Shown in pieces: positions 9,051-18,703 of a DNA stretch of 64,000 bases. A program made the translations under genes and the position numbers. Source of the DNA: an uncultured Alphaproteobacteria bacterium (GTDB taxonomy: Bacteria > Pseudomonadota > Alphaproteobacteria > HIMB59 > GCA-002718135); assembly GCA_902614085.1 (NCBI GenBank), contig CACMJS010000001.1:487127-551126 (forward strand). The letters run 5' to 3'. The first letter of the stretch is position 1. The number at the start of each line of letters is the position of its first letter. Under the pieces are notes generated by a model. It did no database searches, was not told where the DNA came from, and saw only the letters and a list, made by a program, of their open reading frames with translations.

Positions 9051-11688
9051 TAGCAGTATCTTGCTCTTTTATTTCTATTGCTTTTTCAAGATCAACGGAG
9101 ACTAATTGTGAGACACCTTTCTCAGGCATGGTAACACCAAATAATCTATTTACTCTTGCCATTGTCATTCTATGGTGAGTTATAACCAAGAATTTTGTTG
9201 AAGAAGTTTTAGCTATTTCCTCAACTAATGAACAAAATCTATCAACATTAGTATCATCTAATGGAGCATCAACCTCATCGAGTACACAAATTGGAGCTGG
9301 GTTTGATAAAAATACAGCAAATAATAATGATAATGCGGTAAGAGCTTGCTCACCACCAGAAAGTAAATTTAAATTTTGTAGTTTTTTTCCAGGAGGACTA
9401 GCAAATATTTCTAAACCAGCTTGAAGAGGATCTGATTCATCTGTAAATTTAAGATAAGCCTTGCCACCACCAAACAATCTTGTAAATAATTTTTGAAAAT
9501 TTTCATTCACTATCCCATATGCAGCAAGTAAACGTTGTCTACCTTCTGTATTAAGTGAATCAATTGCTTCTCTTAGTTTTGCAATTGCACTTAAAAGATC
9601 ACTTTGATCTTTCTTTATCGTATTTACTTTTTCTTCTAAATCATTGGATTCTTGTTCTGCAAGAAGATTAACACCACCTAAACGTTCTTGCTCAGCAATT
9701 AGTCTTTCTAATTTTTTTTCTAAGTCATCAGTCTCTCCTAGTACTTTATTTGGATCGATTTCTCCAATATTAAAAAGTTCTTCTAGCTCTACACTCAATC
9801 TTTCTTTTACTTGAGTAGATAATAATTTAATTGCTTCATTAATTGTATTAATTTGACCTTCAGTTCTAATTCTCTCCTCTCGTAGTTCATTTAATTTAAT
9901 TTCTTCTAATTTTAATTTCTTATTGATTTCATTAGAATTTTGTTCAGTTTGACGAAGCTGCTCAGCTATTTGCTCATAAGAAGTCTTATTTTCATCAATC
10001 AGCTTTTGTATTTTTAATTTTTCACTTGATACATCTTCAGGAACGGATTGGAGATTAGATAATTCACTAATTAATGTATTTTGCCTTGAATTTAACTCCT
10101 CTATTCTTTGATTTGCTTTTGCAGAAATATCATTCCATTGTTTTTCTTCAGCACTTAATTGCTTTATTCTTCTATTTTTTAATTGCTCTAATATGGCTTT
10201 AGTAGAATTATTTTGTTTACCTTTGGATACATAGCCATCCCATCTCCAAATTTCTCCTAGTTTGCTGACTAATATTTGTCCTGGCTTTAAGGTTTTTTGA
10301 ATTTCTAAAATATTTTCCTTATTTTCTATTAATCCAACAAATTCTAATTTCTTTTTCAAATTATCCGGTGCTTTGATTAGAGAAGAAAATTTTGTAATTT
10401 CTGAGTTAAAGGAAGAATCTTCCACATCTAATTTTCTCCAAAAAATGCTTTGTTCTTCATCAATAGATGCAATTAACTCATCTGAAAAAACTGCAGCAAT
10501 TGCTTGTTCAAGACCATCTTCAAAATCTAGATAATCAATTATTGGGTTATTATTTTTTTTATTAGAAACATTTTCATTATTTTGATCATCATCATTTTGA
10601 ATAAAAAGATCACCTTGTTGTTTTAAAAGTATTGATTTTTCTTCTTGTACTCTTTCAAGATTTTGTTTTGCATCTTCAAATAAAAATTTTTCTCTATCAA
10701 TGTCATTTTTAATTTGTTCTATACGGACTTTTGTTTCGTCTACTGCAATATTCGCTCTTTCAATTTCTTTTTCTTGGTTTTCTAAACTAATAGAATATTT
10801 TTGCAGTTCAGCTGCAACCTTACTTTCTTGGAGTCTAAGGTTTGGAAGGCTTTCTTGAACTTTTTCAAATTCGACATTTATTTGTGCAACAACTTGTGTT
10901 TGGTCATTTACAACATTTGTTTCAGATTGAATTTTTTCATTAGCATCTTTTAATTTATCTTTTTCATCAATCCATTTTTTATAAAATAATCTAGCTCTTG
11001 CTTTTGTAATATCTTTTTGGATGTACTTATATCTTTCAGCTTGTTTAGATTGTTTCTTTAATATTGTTAGTTGTTCATCTTGTGCTTTTAATACATCCTT
11101 AACACGCTCTAAGTTATTTTCAGTAGCATTTAATCGTAATTCAGCTTCATGTCGTCTTGAATGTAGGCCTGTAATTCCTGCAGCTTCTTCAAGCAACGTT
11201 CTTCTTTGCTCAGGCTTAGCGGCTATAATCGCACCAACTCTACCTTGACTGACCATTGATGTTGAACGAGCCCCTGTTGCTGCATCAGCAAATAATAATT
11301 GAACATCCTTTAATCGGACTTCCTTCCCATTCACTCTATATTCTGATCCTTCACCTCGCCATATTCTTCTAGTGACTTCAATCGTGTCACTCTCATTAAA
11401 AATACTAGGGGCTTTTCTTGCTTTATTATCTAAATCTATCGTAACTTCAGCAATATCCCACGCTGGTCTATCATCTGTGCCATTAAATATAACATCATCT
11501 AATTCGCTTCCTCTCATTTGTTTAGGAGAAAGCTCACCCATAACGAACCTAAAAGCTTCAACGAGATTGGATTTTCCACATCCATTTGGCCCCACAATAC
11601 CTGTCAAACCATTTTCAATCAAAATTTCTGTTGGTTCAACAAAAGACTTAAAGCCTTTGACTTTAAGGGTCCTAAAATTAATCATCAA
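9040..11688 (-). CDS. smc: Chromosome segregation protein SMC (shortened arms)
   Basis: 882 residues. Head motifs are intact: Walker A GPNGCGKS at 33-40, signature NLLSGGEQAL and Walker B ICVLDEVDAPLDD near the C-terminus. The hinge (about 380-490) includes GQILVSKLGEIWRWDGYVSKG, a form typical of Alphaproteobacteria. SMC is the ATP-driven DNA loop extruder of condensin. Usual bacterial SMC is about 1,150-1,200 residues; here both coiled-coil arms are shorter by roughly a third while head and hinge are complete, so this is not a truncation. The gene directly abuts the dsbA-like gene and overlaps atpI. Confidence 0.93.
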   Translation of the reverse strand: MMINFRTLKVKGFKSFVEPTEILIENGLTGIVGPNGCGKSNLVEAFRFVMGELSPKQMRGSELDDVIFNGTDDRPAWDIAEVTIDLDNKARKAPSIFNESDTIEVTRRIWRGEGSEYRVNGKEVRLKDVQLLFADAATGARSTSMVSQGRVGAIIAAKPEQRRTLLEEAAGITGLHSRRHEAELRLNATENNLERVKDVLKAQDEQLTILKKQSKQAERYKYIQKDITKARARLFYKKWIDEKDKLKDANEKIQSETNVVNDQTQVVAQINVEFEKVQESLPNLRLQESKVAAELQKYSISLENQEKEIERANIAVDETKVRIEQIKNDIDREKFLFEDAKQNLERVQEEKSILLKQQGDLFIQNDDDQNNENVSNKKNNNPIIDYLDFEDGLEQAIAAVFSDELIASIDEEQSIFWRKLDVEDSSFNSEITKFSSLIKAPDNLKKKLEFVGLIENKENILEIQKTLKPGQILVSKLGEIWRWDGYVSKGKQNNSTKAILEQLKNRRIKQLSAEEKQWNDISAKANQRIEELNSRQNTLISELSNLQSVPEDVSSEKLKIQKLIDENKTSYEQIAEQLRQTEQNSNEINKKLKLEEIKLNELREERIRTEGQINTINEAIKLLSTQVKERLSVELEELFNIGEIDPNKVLGETDDLEKKLERLIAEQERLGGVNLLAEQESNDLEEKVNTIKKDQSDLLSAIAKLREAIDSLNTEGRQRLLAAYGIVNENFQKLFTRLFGGGKAYLKFTDESDPLQAGLEIFASPPGKKLQNLNLLSGGEQALTALSLLFAVFLSNPAPICVLDEVDAPLDDTNVDRFCSLVEEIAKTSSTKFLVITHHRMTMARVNRLFGVTMPEKGVSQLVSVDLEKAIEIKEQDTANEL

Positions 11689-12300
11689 CTATTGTGATAA
11701 TATTTTATCGATGATTTGTCTAAACTCTTTTATGTTTTTATTCCCGGAATAAAGTACTCCATTAATAATAAATGAAGGGGTGGAACCTATTTTATATTCT
11801 CTCTGAGCTTCCATTACACCCTCAAGTAACTGATTCTCTAATTCAACATTACTTAAACATGCATCAAAGTCCTCTTGCTGCATACCACCACTTTGCATTA
11901 TTTTGTATAACTCAGATTTTGTTTTGGAATGATCTCTGTTAACCCAATTATTTTGGAGCTTATAAAGGCCATTCATGTAATCGTACCTCACATCTTCTGG
12001 GACACATCTTAAAATCATGCTTCCAGCAAGAGCGGGATAATTAAATGGGAAATCACGAAAAATAAACTTAACTTTACCAGTATCAATAAACTCTTTTTTT
12101 AATTCTTCTAGTGTATCATTATGAAAATCTGCACAGTGACTACAAGACATTGAAGCATATTCTATAATTGTGATTGGAGCATTTTCCTCTCCAATATAAA
12201 AATCATTATCTTTAACATCTAGTATTGAGTTTTCAGCTGCTTTGGCATTAATACAAAATAGTGATAGTATGAAAGAAATAAATAAAATTTTAATTTTCAT
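11689..12300 (-). CDS. DsbA-family thiol:disulfide oxidoreductase
   Basis: 203 residues with a signal peptide (about 1-22, ending N-A-K-A-A) and a thioredoxin fold with an alpha-helical insertion. The active site is CSHC in YASMSCSHCADFHN, and the cis-proline region is IGSTPSFIINGVLY. It should act in periplasmic disulfide bond formation, or as a reductase/isomerase. It lies between dciA and smc, a conserved alphaproteobacterial position, and overlaps dciA by one base. Two further cysteines (RCVPEDV and DACLSN) are spaced like the extra pair seen in some family members. Confidence 0.88.
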   Translation of the reverse strand: MKIKILFISFILSLFCINAKAAENSILDVKDNDFYIGEENAPITIIEYASMSCSHCADFHNDTLEELKKEFIDTGKVKFIFRDFPFNYPALAGSMILRCVPEDVRYDYMNGLYKLQNNWVNRDHSKTKSELYKIMQSGGMQQEDFDACLSNVELENQLLEGVMEAQREYKIGSTPSFIINGVLYSGNKNIKEFRQIIDKILSQ

Positions 12301-12821
12301 TATTTGTCCTCAGTTGTAATTTTATTACCTAAATTTAATAGCGATTTTTTTAAATCGGAATTTTGAAATTCTTTAACGTTTTGCTTAACAAATTCTATGT
12401 CATCTTTATCTATATGTTTTTTCTTACTTTGTTTCATATGAATATATTTAGGTATGTAATTTTGATGAATTCTCAAGTCTATTATTGCTTTATAGCCAAA
12501 ATAAGTATTAATTTTTTCAATTATAGTGTCCTTAAAGTGTTGAAATTCAATGGCTGCTGCTGGGGCAACACTTACATTTAGATAATTTTTATATACTGTC
12601 TCACCTACATCGTTTTCAAAATCACGCACTCTTGAAACATTTAATGGTTCTGAATATTCTTTAAAATAACTACCAGCAATTTCCGGCCATTTTGAGTTAA
12701 TTATAAATTCTGTACGATTATATTTAGAGGAAAATTTTCTATTAACCTTCCTCAGAGTATCGCCAATAGATTGTGGAACAAATGTTCTTTTTTGCTTTAT
12801 ATTTTTTTTGTCCATATTCAT
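12300..12821 (-). CDS. DciA-like protein (DUF721 family)
   Basis: About 174 residues from the ATG at 12821 (another ATG at 12815); the frame stays open to 12896, but that longer start would overlap the divergent mutY by 42 bases and its extra N-terminus is hydrophobic and unlike the family. The conserved DUF721 core is visible: IGDTLRKVNRKF, then INSKWPEIAGSYFKEYSEPLNV, and the strand LNVSVAPAAAIEFQHFKDTIIEKINTYFGY. DciA loads or recruits the replicative helicase in bacteria lacking DnaC. It sits divergently from mutY and upstream of dsbA-like and smc, the classic alphaproteobacterial context. Confidence 0.78.
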   Translation of the reverse strand: MNMDKKNIKQKRTFVPQSIGDTLRKVNRKFSSKYNRTEFIINSKWPEIAGSYFKEYSEPLNVSRVRDFENDVGETVYKNYLNVSVAPAAAIEFQHFKDTIIEKINTYFGYKAIIDLRIHQNYIPKYIHMKQSKKKHIDKDDIEFVKQNVKEFQNSDLKKSLLNLGNKITTEDK

Positions 12822-12854
12822 AAATAATTTATAGTACCTAAATATGAAAGCAAT

Positions 12855-13904
12855 ATGTTTAAATACGAAACACAAGTAATAAAGTTTTTGCTTCAATGGT
12901 ATTCCGTGAATTCCAGAAATTTACCATGGCGGAAGAAAAATACTCTAAATTTACCTGATCCATACTTTGTGTTTGTCAGTGAGTATATGCTCCAACAAAC
13001 AACAGTAAATACTGTAAAAAATAAATTTAATGATTTTATTATAAAATGGCCTTCACTAAATAAATTAGCGCAAACTTCAGAGCCAAACATTTTAAAGTTC
13101 TGGTCCGGCCTTGGTTATTATTCAAGAGCTAGAAATTTATTAAAGTCTGCTAAAATAATTCATAAAAATTTTAAAAATAACATACCACAAACATATGATG
13201 AACTCATCCAACTTCCTGGCATTGGAGATTACACAGCAAAAGCAATTCTTGGAATAGGATTCAATCAATCAGTTATGCCACTTGATGCTAATATTGAGAG
13301 AATTTTGGTTAGGTTATATGCTATCGATAAACCAATTAATAAAGTCAAAAATAAACTTAAAGATTTGGGAAAAAAATTCATCTCAGATAAATTTTCTTCA
13401 AACTTAATTCAGTCTTTTATGGATTACGGATCAGAGATCTGTCTTCCACGAAACCCTAAATGTAATATTTGTGGAATTAATAAATTTTGCCAATCATATA
13501 AAAAGAATTTACAGCAAAAAATTCCTTTTAAACAAAAAAAGAAAAGTAATAAGCCCATAAAGTATACAAGAGCTTATGTAATTGTGAATGAAAAGAATGA
13601 AATCCTTGTGCGAAGTAGACCAAATAAAGGAATGTTGGCCTCTATGCTTGAAGTACCAAATGATGTCTGGGTTAAAAATAAAAAATTGTTAACTACTGAT
13701 CAAGACATACAAAAAATAAAAACAAAATTACAATCTAAAGGTTCATTTGAATATTCATTTAGTCATTTTGATTTAGAAACAGAAATTTTTTATGGAAATG
13801 TTAAAAAAGCAAAATTATCAAAAAGTAATTGGATAAAGAAATCATCTTATTCTAGTTCTAGAATGCCAACTGTTATGAAAAAAATAGTAGATATAGCAGT
13901 ATAA
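12855..13904 (+). CDS. mutY: A/G-specific adenine DNA glycosylase
   Basis: 349 residues. MutY removes adenine mispaired with 8-oxoguanine. Visible parts: the catalytic-helix region NLPWRKK...SEYMLQQTTVNTV, the helix-hairpin-helix LPGIGDYTAKAILGIGF with the catalytic aspartate in VMPLDANIERILVR, the 4Fe-4S loop CLPRNPKCNICGINKFC (C-x6-C-x2-C-x5-C), and a C-terminal NUDIX-like 8-oxoG recognition domain ending with FSHFDLE. The gene is divergent from dciA with only 33 bases between the chosen starts, so the two promoters must overlap. It converges on purQ with 2 bases between. Confidence 0.95.
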   Translation: MFKYETQVIKFLLQWYSVNSRNLPWRKKNTLNLPDPYFVFVSEYMLQQTTVNTVKNKFNDFIIKWPSLNKLAQTSEPNILKFWSGLGYYSRARNLLKSAKIIHKNFKNNIPQTYDELIQLPGIGDYTAKAILGIGFNQSVMPLDANIERILVRLYAIDKPINKVKNKLKDLGKKFISDKFSSNLIQSFMDYGSEICLPRNPKCNICGINKFCQSYKKNLQQKIPFKQKKKSNKPIKYTRAYVIVNEKNEILVRSRPNKGMLASMLEVPNDVWVKNKKLLTTDQDIQKIKTKLQSKGSFEYSFSHFDLETEIFYGNVKKAKLSKSNWIKKSSYSSSRMPTVMKKIVDIAV

Positions 13905-13906
13905 AT

Positions 13907-14671
13907 TTATGCAAAGAATTTTTTTGCGTTCATAAAAATTTTATACCCATCACCGAATTTTTTAGAAGTATTGTTTTGCCAATTAGGAACATGATAATGA
14001 TAAAATGCTCTTTCTGGGTGAGGCATCATTGCAAGAACATTCCCATTTTGATTTGTTAACGCAGCTATATCATCTTTAGATCCATTAGGATTAAAGGGAA
14101 ACTGACCTTTTGCTAATTTTTTATGGTTATTAATGTATTGTAAGCCAATAAGGTTATTAGCTTTGATACTTTTAAGTAGATTAATAGGTATCATGAATTG
14201 TCCTTCTTGATGGGCGACAGGCAAGTTCAAGATACTAATATTTTTTAGCCATGGTGATTTATTATTATTTACTTTTACATCAACCCATCGACACTCATAG
14301 CTCCCAGATTTATTTTCAATCATTGCAACTTCTGGATCTTTTTTATTTAGGCTTGGAACTAACCCAAGATTAATTAATATCTGGCATCCATTACAAATGC
14401 CTATAATTAATTTATCCTTTAATGAAAAATCTATTAGCTGATCATACAAATTGGTCAGAATTTTTTTCGCCATTGCATTTCCTGAACCTGTATCATCGCC
14501 ATACGAAAAACCACCAGGTATAGCGAATACTTGATAGTTATTAAGTTGTTTAGGATTTTGTATTAGATCATTAATATGAACAATTTTTCCTTCAAAGCCT
14601 ACTACTTCAAATGCATGTAGTGTTTCATTTTCACAATTTATACCATAACCTGATAAGACTAATACGTTCAT
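13907..14671 (-). CDS. purQ: FGAM synthase glutaminase subunit PurQ (long form)
   Basis: 254 residues of class I glutamine amidotransferase. The nucleophile is in GICNGCQIL and the catalytic His-Glu in MMPHPERAFYHYH; PGGFSYGDDTGSGNAMA supplies the oxyanion region. It feeds ammonia to PurL for the fourth step of purine synthesis. The usual alphaproteobacterial PurQ is about 220 residues and pairs with PurS plus short PurL; this longer form instead resembles PurQ partners of long PurL proteins seen outside the class (for example Chloroflexi and archaea, from memory). Its start overlaps the purL stop by 4 bases (ATGA), so the two are translated together. Confidence 0.92.
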   Translation of the reverse strand: MNVLVLSGYGINCENETLHAFEVVGFEGKIVHINDLIQNPKQLNNYQVFAIPGGFSYGDDTGSGNAMAKKILTNLYDQLIDFSLKDKLIIGICNGCQILINLGLVPSLNKKDPEVAMIENKSGSYECRWVDVKVNNNKSPWLKNISILNLPVAHQEGQFMIPINLLKSIKANNLIGLQYINNHKKLAKGQFPFNPNGSKDDIAALTNQNGNVLAMMPHPERAFYHYHVPNWQNNTSKKFGDGYKIFMNAKKFFA

Positions 14672-17595
14672 AACCCTTTAATATTTTGTTTGTATGACTT
14701 AGCAAAATCTGAAATTTTACTTCTAATAATTTTTTTGTTATCTTTAAACTCAACTACATCTGAGCCCGTACATTTACCAATAATTGTATAATCAGAACCT
14801 TTAAATATTTTTTTAAAATTGGCTAACTTATTTTTTTTCATGGAAACAAGAATTCTACTTGGTGTTTCAGAAAATAAAAATTGGTCAACTGAAATTTTAT
14901 TTTTTAGTTTTAAATCAATGGTTAAACCTTTCTTTGAAGCAATTGCCATCTTGGTAACTGCAATTCCAATTCCACCCAAATCTATTCCAATTGCAGAATT
15001 TATAATTCCTAGTTTATTAGCTTTTTCAAAATTTCTATATGTGTGAAGTGCATCCTTGCTATTTACAACTGGATTTTTTGATTTTTCATAACCTATAATT
15101 TTGGAATAAACACTATCCTGTAATTCATTACGGGTATTTCCTAAAACTAAAAGTATATCACCATCATCCGGTGTTATTTTTGTTAAGTGTGAAATTTTAT
15201 CTACCACCCCAATAGAAGAAATCAGCAAAGTTGGAGGTATTGAAATTTTTACTGATTTTCCAGTTTTATCAAAACCTTTAAAATCATTAAACATACTATC
15301 TTTTCCTGAAATAAATGGTGTTTGGTAAGCAACTGCATAATCATAACAAGCTTTTGCTGCTTCTTTCAATTGATATAAGCGATCAGGTTCATCGGAGCTA
15401 CACCAACAAAAGTTATCAAGAATTGCAATTTTTTTTGAGTTGGCACCACTTACAATTAAATTTTTATATGCTGTATCAATAGAGCACCCAGCCATATCAT
15501 AAGGATTTGTTTCGGCGTACTGAGGATAAGCAGCTTGAGAAAGAGCTATTGATTTTTCATCATCAAATATGGGTTTAATAGCAGTAGCACTTCCAAAAAC
15601 TCTGCCTTCGCCTTGTAATGGTTTTATAATAGAGGTAGCTTGTACTTCGTGATCATATTGTGTGGCTATAAATTCTTTTGATACAATATTTGGACTAGAG
15701 AGAAGTTTATGTAATTTATCAATTAAGGAACTTTTTTTAATTATTTTTTTCTTTTCTTTTTTAATTTTTGGAAAAGATGTTTTTAAATTTAATTTTGGAT
15801 AACCTTCATGAAGAAATTCCATATCTAAATTGAGAATTTCAGTTTTATTATATTTTACTATAGCTTTTTGTTTTTTAATAAACTTACCAATTATTGTTGC
15901 TTCTACACCTCTTGCATTAAATCTCTTTATAACTTTTTTTACGTTCGCTGGAGGTACTGCTAGTGTCATTCTTTCTTGCGATTCAGAAACCCAAATCTCC
16001 CAAGGATATAATCCATTATATTTGAGAGGAACTTTTTCAAGATTAACTATAAAACCACCACTCTCTTTTGCCATTTCTCCAATTGATGATGATAATCCTC
16101 CAGCTCCATTATCTGTTATGCTCGAGTAAAGATTTTCATCACGCAATTCTCTAATGATGACATCAGACATTTTCTTTTGTGTTATAGGATCTCCAATTTG
16201 TACTGCAGAAACTGGACTATTAGGATCTAATTCCTCTGATGAAAATGTTGCACCGTGAATACCATCCTTTCCTACTCTGCCTCCAGCCATTAGTATGATA
16301 TCCCCTGGATTAGCTTTCTTCTTATGTGATAATTTTCCCTTAATTTTTTTCGGAATAATCCCAACTGTTCCACAAAATACAAGGGGCTTTCCTGCAAACC
16401 GGTCATCAAAATATACATTACCTTGAGGAGTAGGAATACCCGAACAATTTCCCCCAACTCTAACACCACTTATAATACCCTTCGCAATGAAATTTGCTGG
16501 AAGCATTGGATCCTTATTTTTTTGACGATACAATTGATATTTCTTATTTGGGTCTGCTAAATAATATGCATACGTATTCGCTATAGGTTTTGCTCCTTTC
16601 CCAAATCCAAGACAATCCCTATTAACACCAACAATTCCAGTGATTGCACCACCAAATGGATCTAAGGCTGAAGGTGTATTATGTGTTTCAACTTTATGAC
16701 AAATAATCCAATCTTTATTAAATTCTATTCCACCGGCATTATCAGTAAAAAGAGAAACACAAAAATTATCTTTTCTTAATTGAATAATTTTTTCAGTAGC
16801 GCCTTTAATATATTTTTTAAATATACCTTCTTGAATATCATCAATTTTAGCTGAAAATATTTTGTGTTTACAGTGCTCGGACCACGTCTGAGCTAATGTT
16901 TCAATTTCTACATCTGTTGGTTTACGTTTTATAGTGGAAAAATAATTTCTTATGGTTTTTAAAGATTCTAGATCTAAGCCAAGTGTTCCTCTTCTAGATT
17001 TATCATTTTCTTCAATACCAAGTTTACCAATGAGGCTGAGATTATAATCAGAAATATCTAAATTAATTTCTTTTTTAATATATTTTTTTTTCGGTAATTT
17101 TACCTTTTCTATTTTGAACTGATTTTTTTTAAAATTATTTAAATATTGTTTAAATGGATAAATCTTAATAGTTTGAATTAAGGGATTTGCTTCATTTTTA
17201 GATATTTTGGTAATATCTTCTTTTCTTCCTTTTATTAAAATAATTTTTGTTGAACCAAGTTCAAAGCTTTTAAAACTACTTTTTAGATTATCTTTGATTA
17301 TTTCTTTTACAGTTGTAGCTATATTATCAGTTACACCTGGTAAAAATTTTATTTCTACAACCCAGTTGAAATTACAATAACTAGATAAAACCTTATTTAC
17401 ATTTTTTTTTGTTAATATTGTTTGAGAAACGTCATTTGAAATAAGTTTACTTATTTTAGTAAACTTTTGATCATCAAGATTTCTCGAAAAGAAATATCCA
17501 TCTATAATTTTGATAGATTTATTATTGTGTTCTTTTTGTAGTGAACTTTCTTTCCCTGTCTTCTCAATGGAGAGAATTTGAATTGTATTTGTCAT
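14668..17595 (-). CDS. purL: FGAM synthase PurL, long form with PurS-like N-terminus
   Basis: 975 residues. The core has the FGAM synthase hallmarks: the EHCKHK stretch (TWSEHCKHKIFSAKI), the ATP/Mg site KVETHNTPSALDPFGGA, and a second AIRS-like half with SGKDSMFND and DLGGIGIAV. About 170 extra N-terminal residues contain VVEIKFLPGVTDNIA, which looks like the PGV motif of PurS, so PurS appears fused. There is no glutaminase domain; that is PurQ, overlapping by 4 bases. Short PurL plus separate PurS is usual in Alphaproteobacteria, so this is an atypical form. The gene is divergent from purM over a 73-base region. Confidence 0.93.
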   Translation of the reverse strand: MTNTIQILSIEKTGKESSLQKEHNNKSIKIIDGYFFSRNLDDQKFTKISKLISNDVSQTILTKKNVNKVLSSYCNFNWVVEIKFLPGVTDNIATTVKEIIKDNLKSSFKSFELGSTKIILIKGRKEDITKISKNEANPLIQTIKIYPFKQYLNNFKKNQFKIEKVKLPKKKYIKKEINLDISDYNLSLIGKLGIEENDKSRRGTLGLDLESLKTIRNYFSTIKRKPTDVEIETLAQTWSEHCKHKIFSAKIDDIQEGIFKKYIKGATEKIIQLRKDNFCVSLFTDNAGGIEFNKDWIICHKVETHNTPSALDPFGGAITGIVGVNRDCLGFGKGAKPIANTYAYYLADPNKKYQLYRQKNKDPMLPANFIAKGIISGVRVGGNCSGIPTPQGNVYFDDRFAGKPLVFCGTVGIIPKKIKGKLSHKKKANPGDIILMAGGRVGKDGIHGATFSSEELDPNSPVSAVQIGDPITQKKMSDVIIRELRDENLYSSITDNGAGGLSSSIGEMAKESGGFIVNLEKVPLKYNGLYPWEIWVSESQERMTLAVPPANVKKVIKRFNARGVEATIIGKFIKKQKAIVKYNKTEILNLDMEFLHEGYPKLNLKTSFPKIKKEKKKIIKKSSLIDKLHKLLSSPNIVSKEFIATQYDHEVQATSIIKPLQGEGRVFGSATAIKPIFDDEKSIALSQAAYPQYAETNPYDMAGCSIDTAYKNLIVSGANSKKIAILDNFCWCSSDEPDRLYQLKEAAKACYDYAVAYQTPFISGKDSMFNDFKGFDKTGKSVKISIPPTLLISSIGVVDKISHLTKITPDDGDILLVLGNTRNELQDSVYSKIIGYEKSKNPVVNSKDALHTYRNFEKANKLGIINSAIGIDLGGIGIAVTKMAIASKKGLTIDLKLKNKISVDQFLFSETPSRILVSMKKNKLANFKKIFKGSDYTIIGKCTGSDVVEFKDNKKIIRSKISDFAKSYKQNIKGL

Positions 17596-17602
17596 TATGA
17601 GT

Positions 17603-17652
17603 ACGAATCAACTTAATTTACTATATTAATAGTTTACTCGTTAACGATTCGT
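17603..17652. promoter_or_regulatory. Divergent purL/purM control region with a spaced inverted repeat
   Basis: The 73 bases between the two ATGs must hold both promoters. They contain ACGAATC (17603-17609) and its exact reverse complement GATTCGT (17646-17652), 36 bases apart. Two 7-bp arms around a divergent promoter could be an operator, but a chance match is quite possible in such a search space. No riboswitch-like structure is visible. Confidence 0.3.
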
Positions 17653-17668
17653 TTAAAACTAATTAAAT

Positions 17669-18703
17669 ATGACAACATATAAAGAAGCAGGTGTTGATAT
17701 AGAAAATACAGATGCCCTTGTTGAAGATATTTCTGAGCTAAGCAAATCAACAGACAGAAACGGAAATTTTGATAAAATTGGCGGATTTGGTGGTATTTTT
17801 GATCTTAAAAATTGTGGATATGAAGATCCTTTATTGGTTTCTGGTACAGATGGCATAGGGACAAAAATATTACTAGGGATTGAAACTGACATTTTAGATG
17901 GTTTGGGTCATGATCTTGTTGGTATGTGCCTTAATGATATTCTTTGCCATGGGGCAGAGCCATTATTTTTTTTAGATTACTATGCTTCTTCTAAGATTGA
18001 TAAAAATTCTTTTTTAAAAATTATGAAAAGCATCACTGAAGCTTGTAAGATAAATAATTGTTCTCTTATTGGTGGTGAAACAGCAGAGATGCCTGGGCTT
18101 TATAAAAAAGACGATTTTGATTTTGCTGGATTTTGTGTTGGTGCAGTAGAGAGAAAAAAAATTCTACCTAAAAGAGATGCAATGAAAGAAGATGATCTTC
18201 TATATGGGATTAGATCTTCTGGCTTTCATTCAAATGGATATTCTCTCATTCGAAAAGTTTTAAAAGATAAAAATATAGATCTACATAAAGAAACAGAATT
18301 TAAATCATCTTATGAAACAAATGCAGCAGCCTTAATGGCTCCAACAAAATTATATTTTCCTTTTTTAAAAAAAATTTTAACAAGAAATCTTATCAATGGT
18401 ATTTCTCATATAACAGGCGGAGGTATTATTGGTAATGCACCAAGAATGCTATCTGAAAATTTATCAGCAAGGATTGATAAAAAATTTATTTGTGATGAAG
18501 AAATTTTTCAATGGTTTCAAAGTTTAGCTAACATTTCAGACGAAGAAATGTTGAAGACCTTTAATTGTGGATTAGGTTTGATAATGACTATTTCAAAAAA
18601 TAATTACAAAGAATTTGAACAATTAATAAAAGATGAAAATTTAGATATTTTTGAAATTGGGAAAATAGAAGTTAACAAATCATCAAGGTGCACAATTAGT
18701 TGA
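17669..18703 (+). CDS. purM: Phosphoribosylformylglycinamidine cyclo-ligase (AIR synthase)
   Basis: 344 residues, usual PurM length. The N-terminus YKEAGVDIENTDALVEDI and GGFGGIFDL are diagnostic; the nucleotide/metal site SGTDGIGTKILL and GGETAEMPGLY follow, with the late ITGGGIIGNAPRML loop. PurM closes the imidazole ring by converting FGAM to AIR. It opens the plus-strand purMNFDC run and overlaps purN by 4 bases. Confidence 0.97.
   Translation: MTTYKEAGVDIENTDALVEDISELSKSTDRNGNFDKIGGFGGIFDLKNCGYEDPLLVSGTDGIGTKILLGIETDILDGLGHDLVGMCLNDILCHGAEPLFFLDYYASSKIDKNSFLKIMKSITEACKINNCSLIGGETAEMPGLYKKDDFDFAGFCVGAVERKKILPKRDAMKEDDLLYGIRSSGFHSNGYSLIRKVLKDKNIDLHKETEFKSSYETNAAALMAPTKLYFPFLKKILTRNLINGISHITGGGIIGNAPRMLSENLSARIDKKFICDEEIFQWFQSLANISDEEMLKTFNCGLGLIMTISKNNYKEFEQLIKDENLDIFEIGKIEVNKSSRCTIS

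Noticed and set aside
11372-11752. Long reading frames antisense to smc, purL, guaB and others
   Set aside because: They lie wholly within well-supported genes on the opposite strand, show no family motif, and are expected by-products of codon bias.
12822-12896. 25-codon N-terminal extension of the DciA-like protein
   Set aside because: It would overlap the divergent mutY by 42 bases, is hydrophobic, and does not match the family; start set at 12821.
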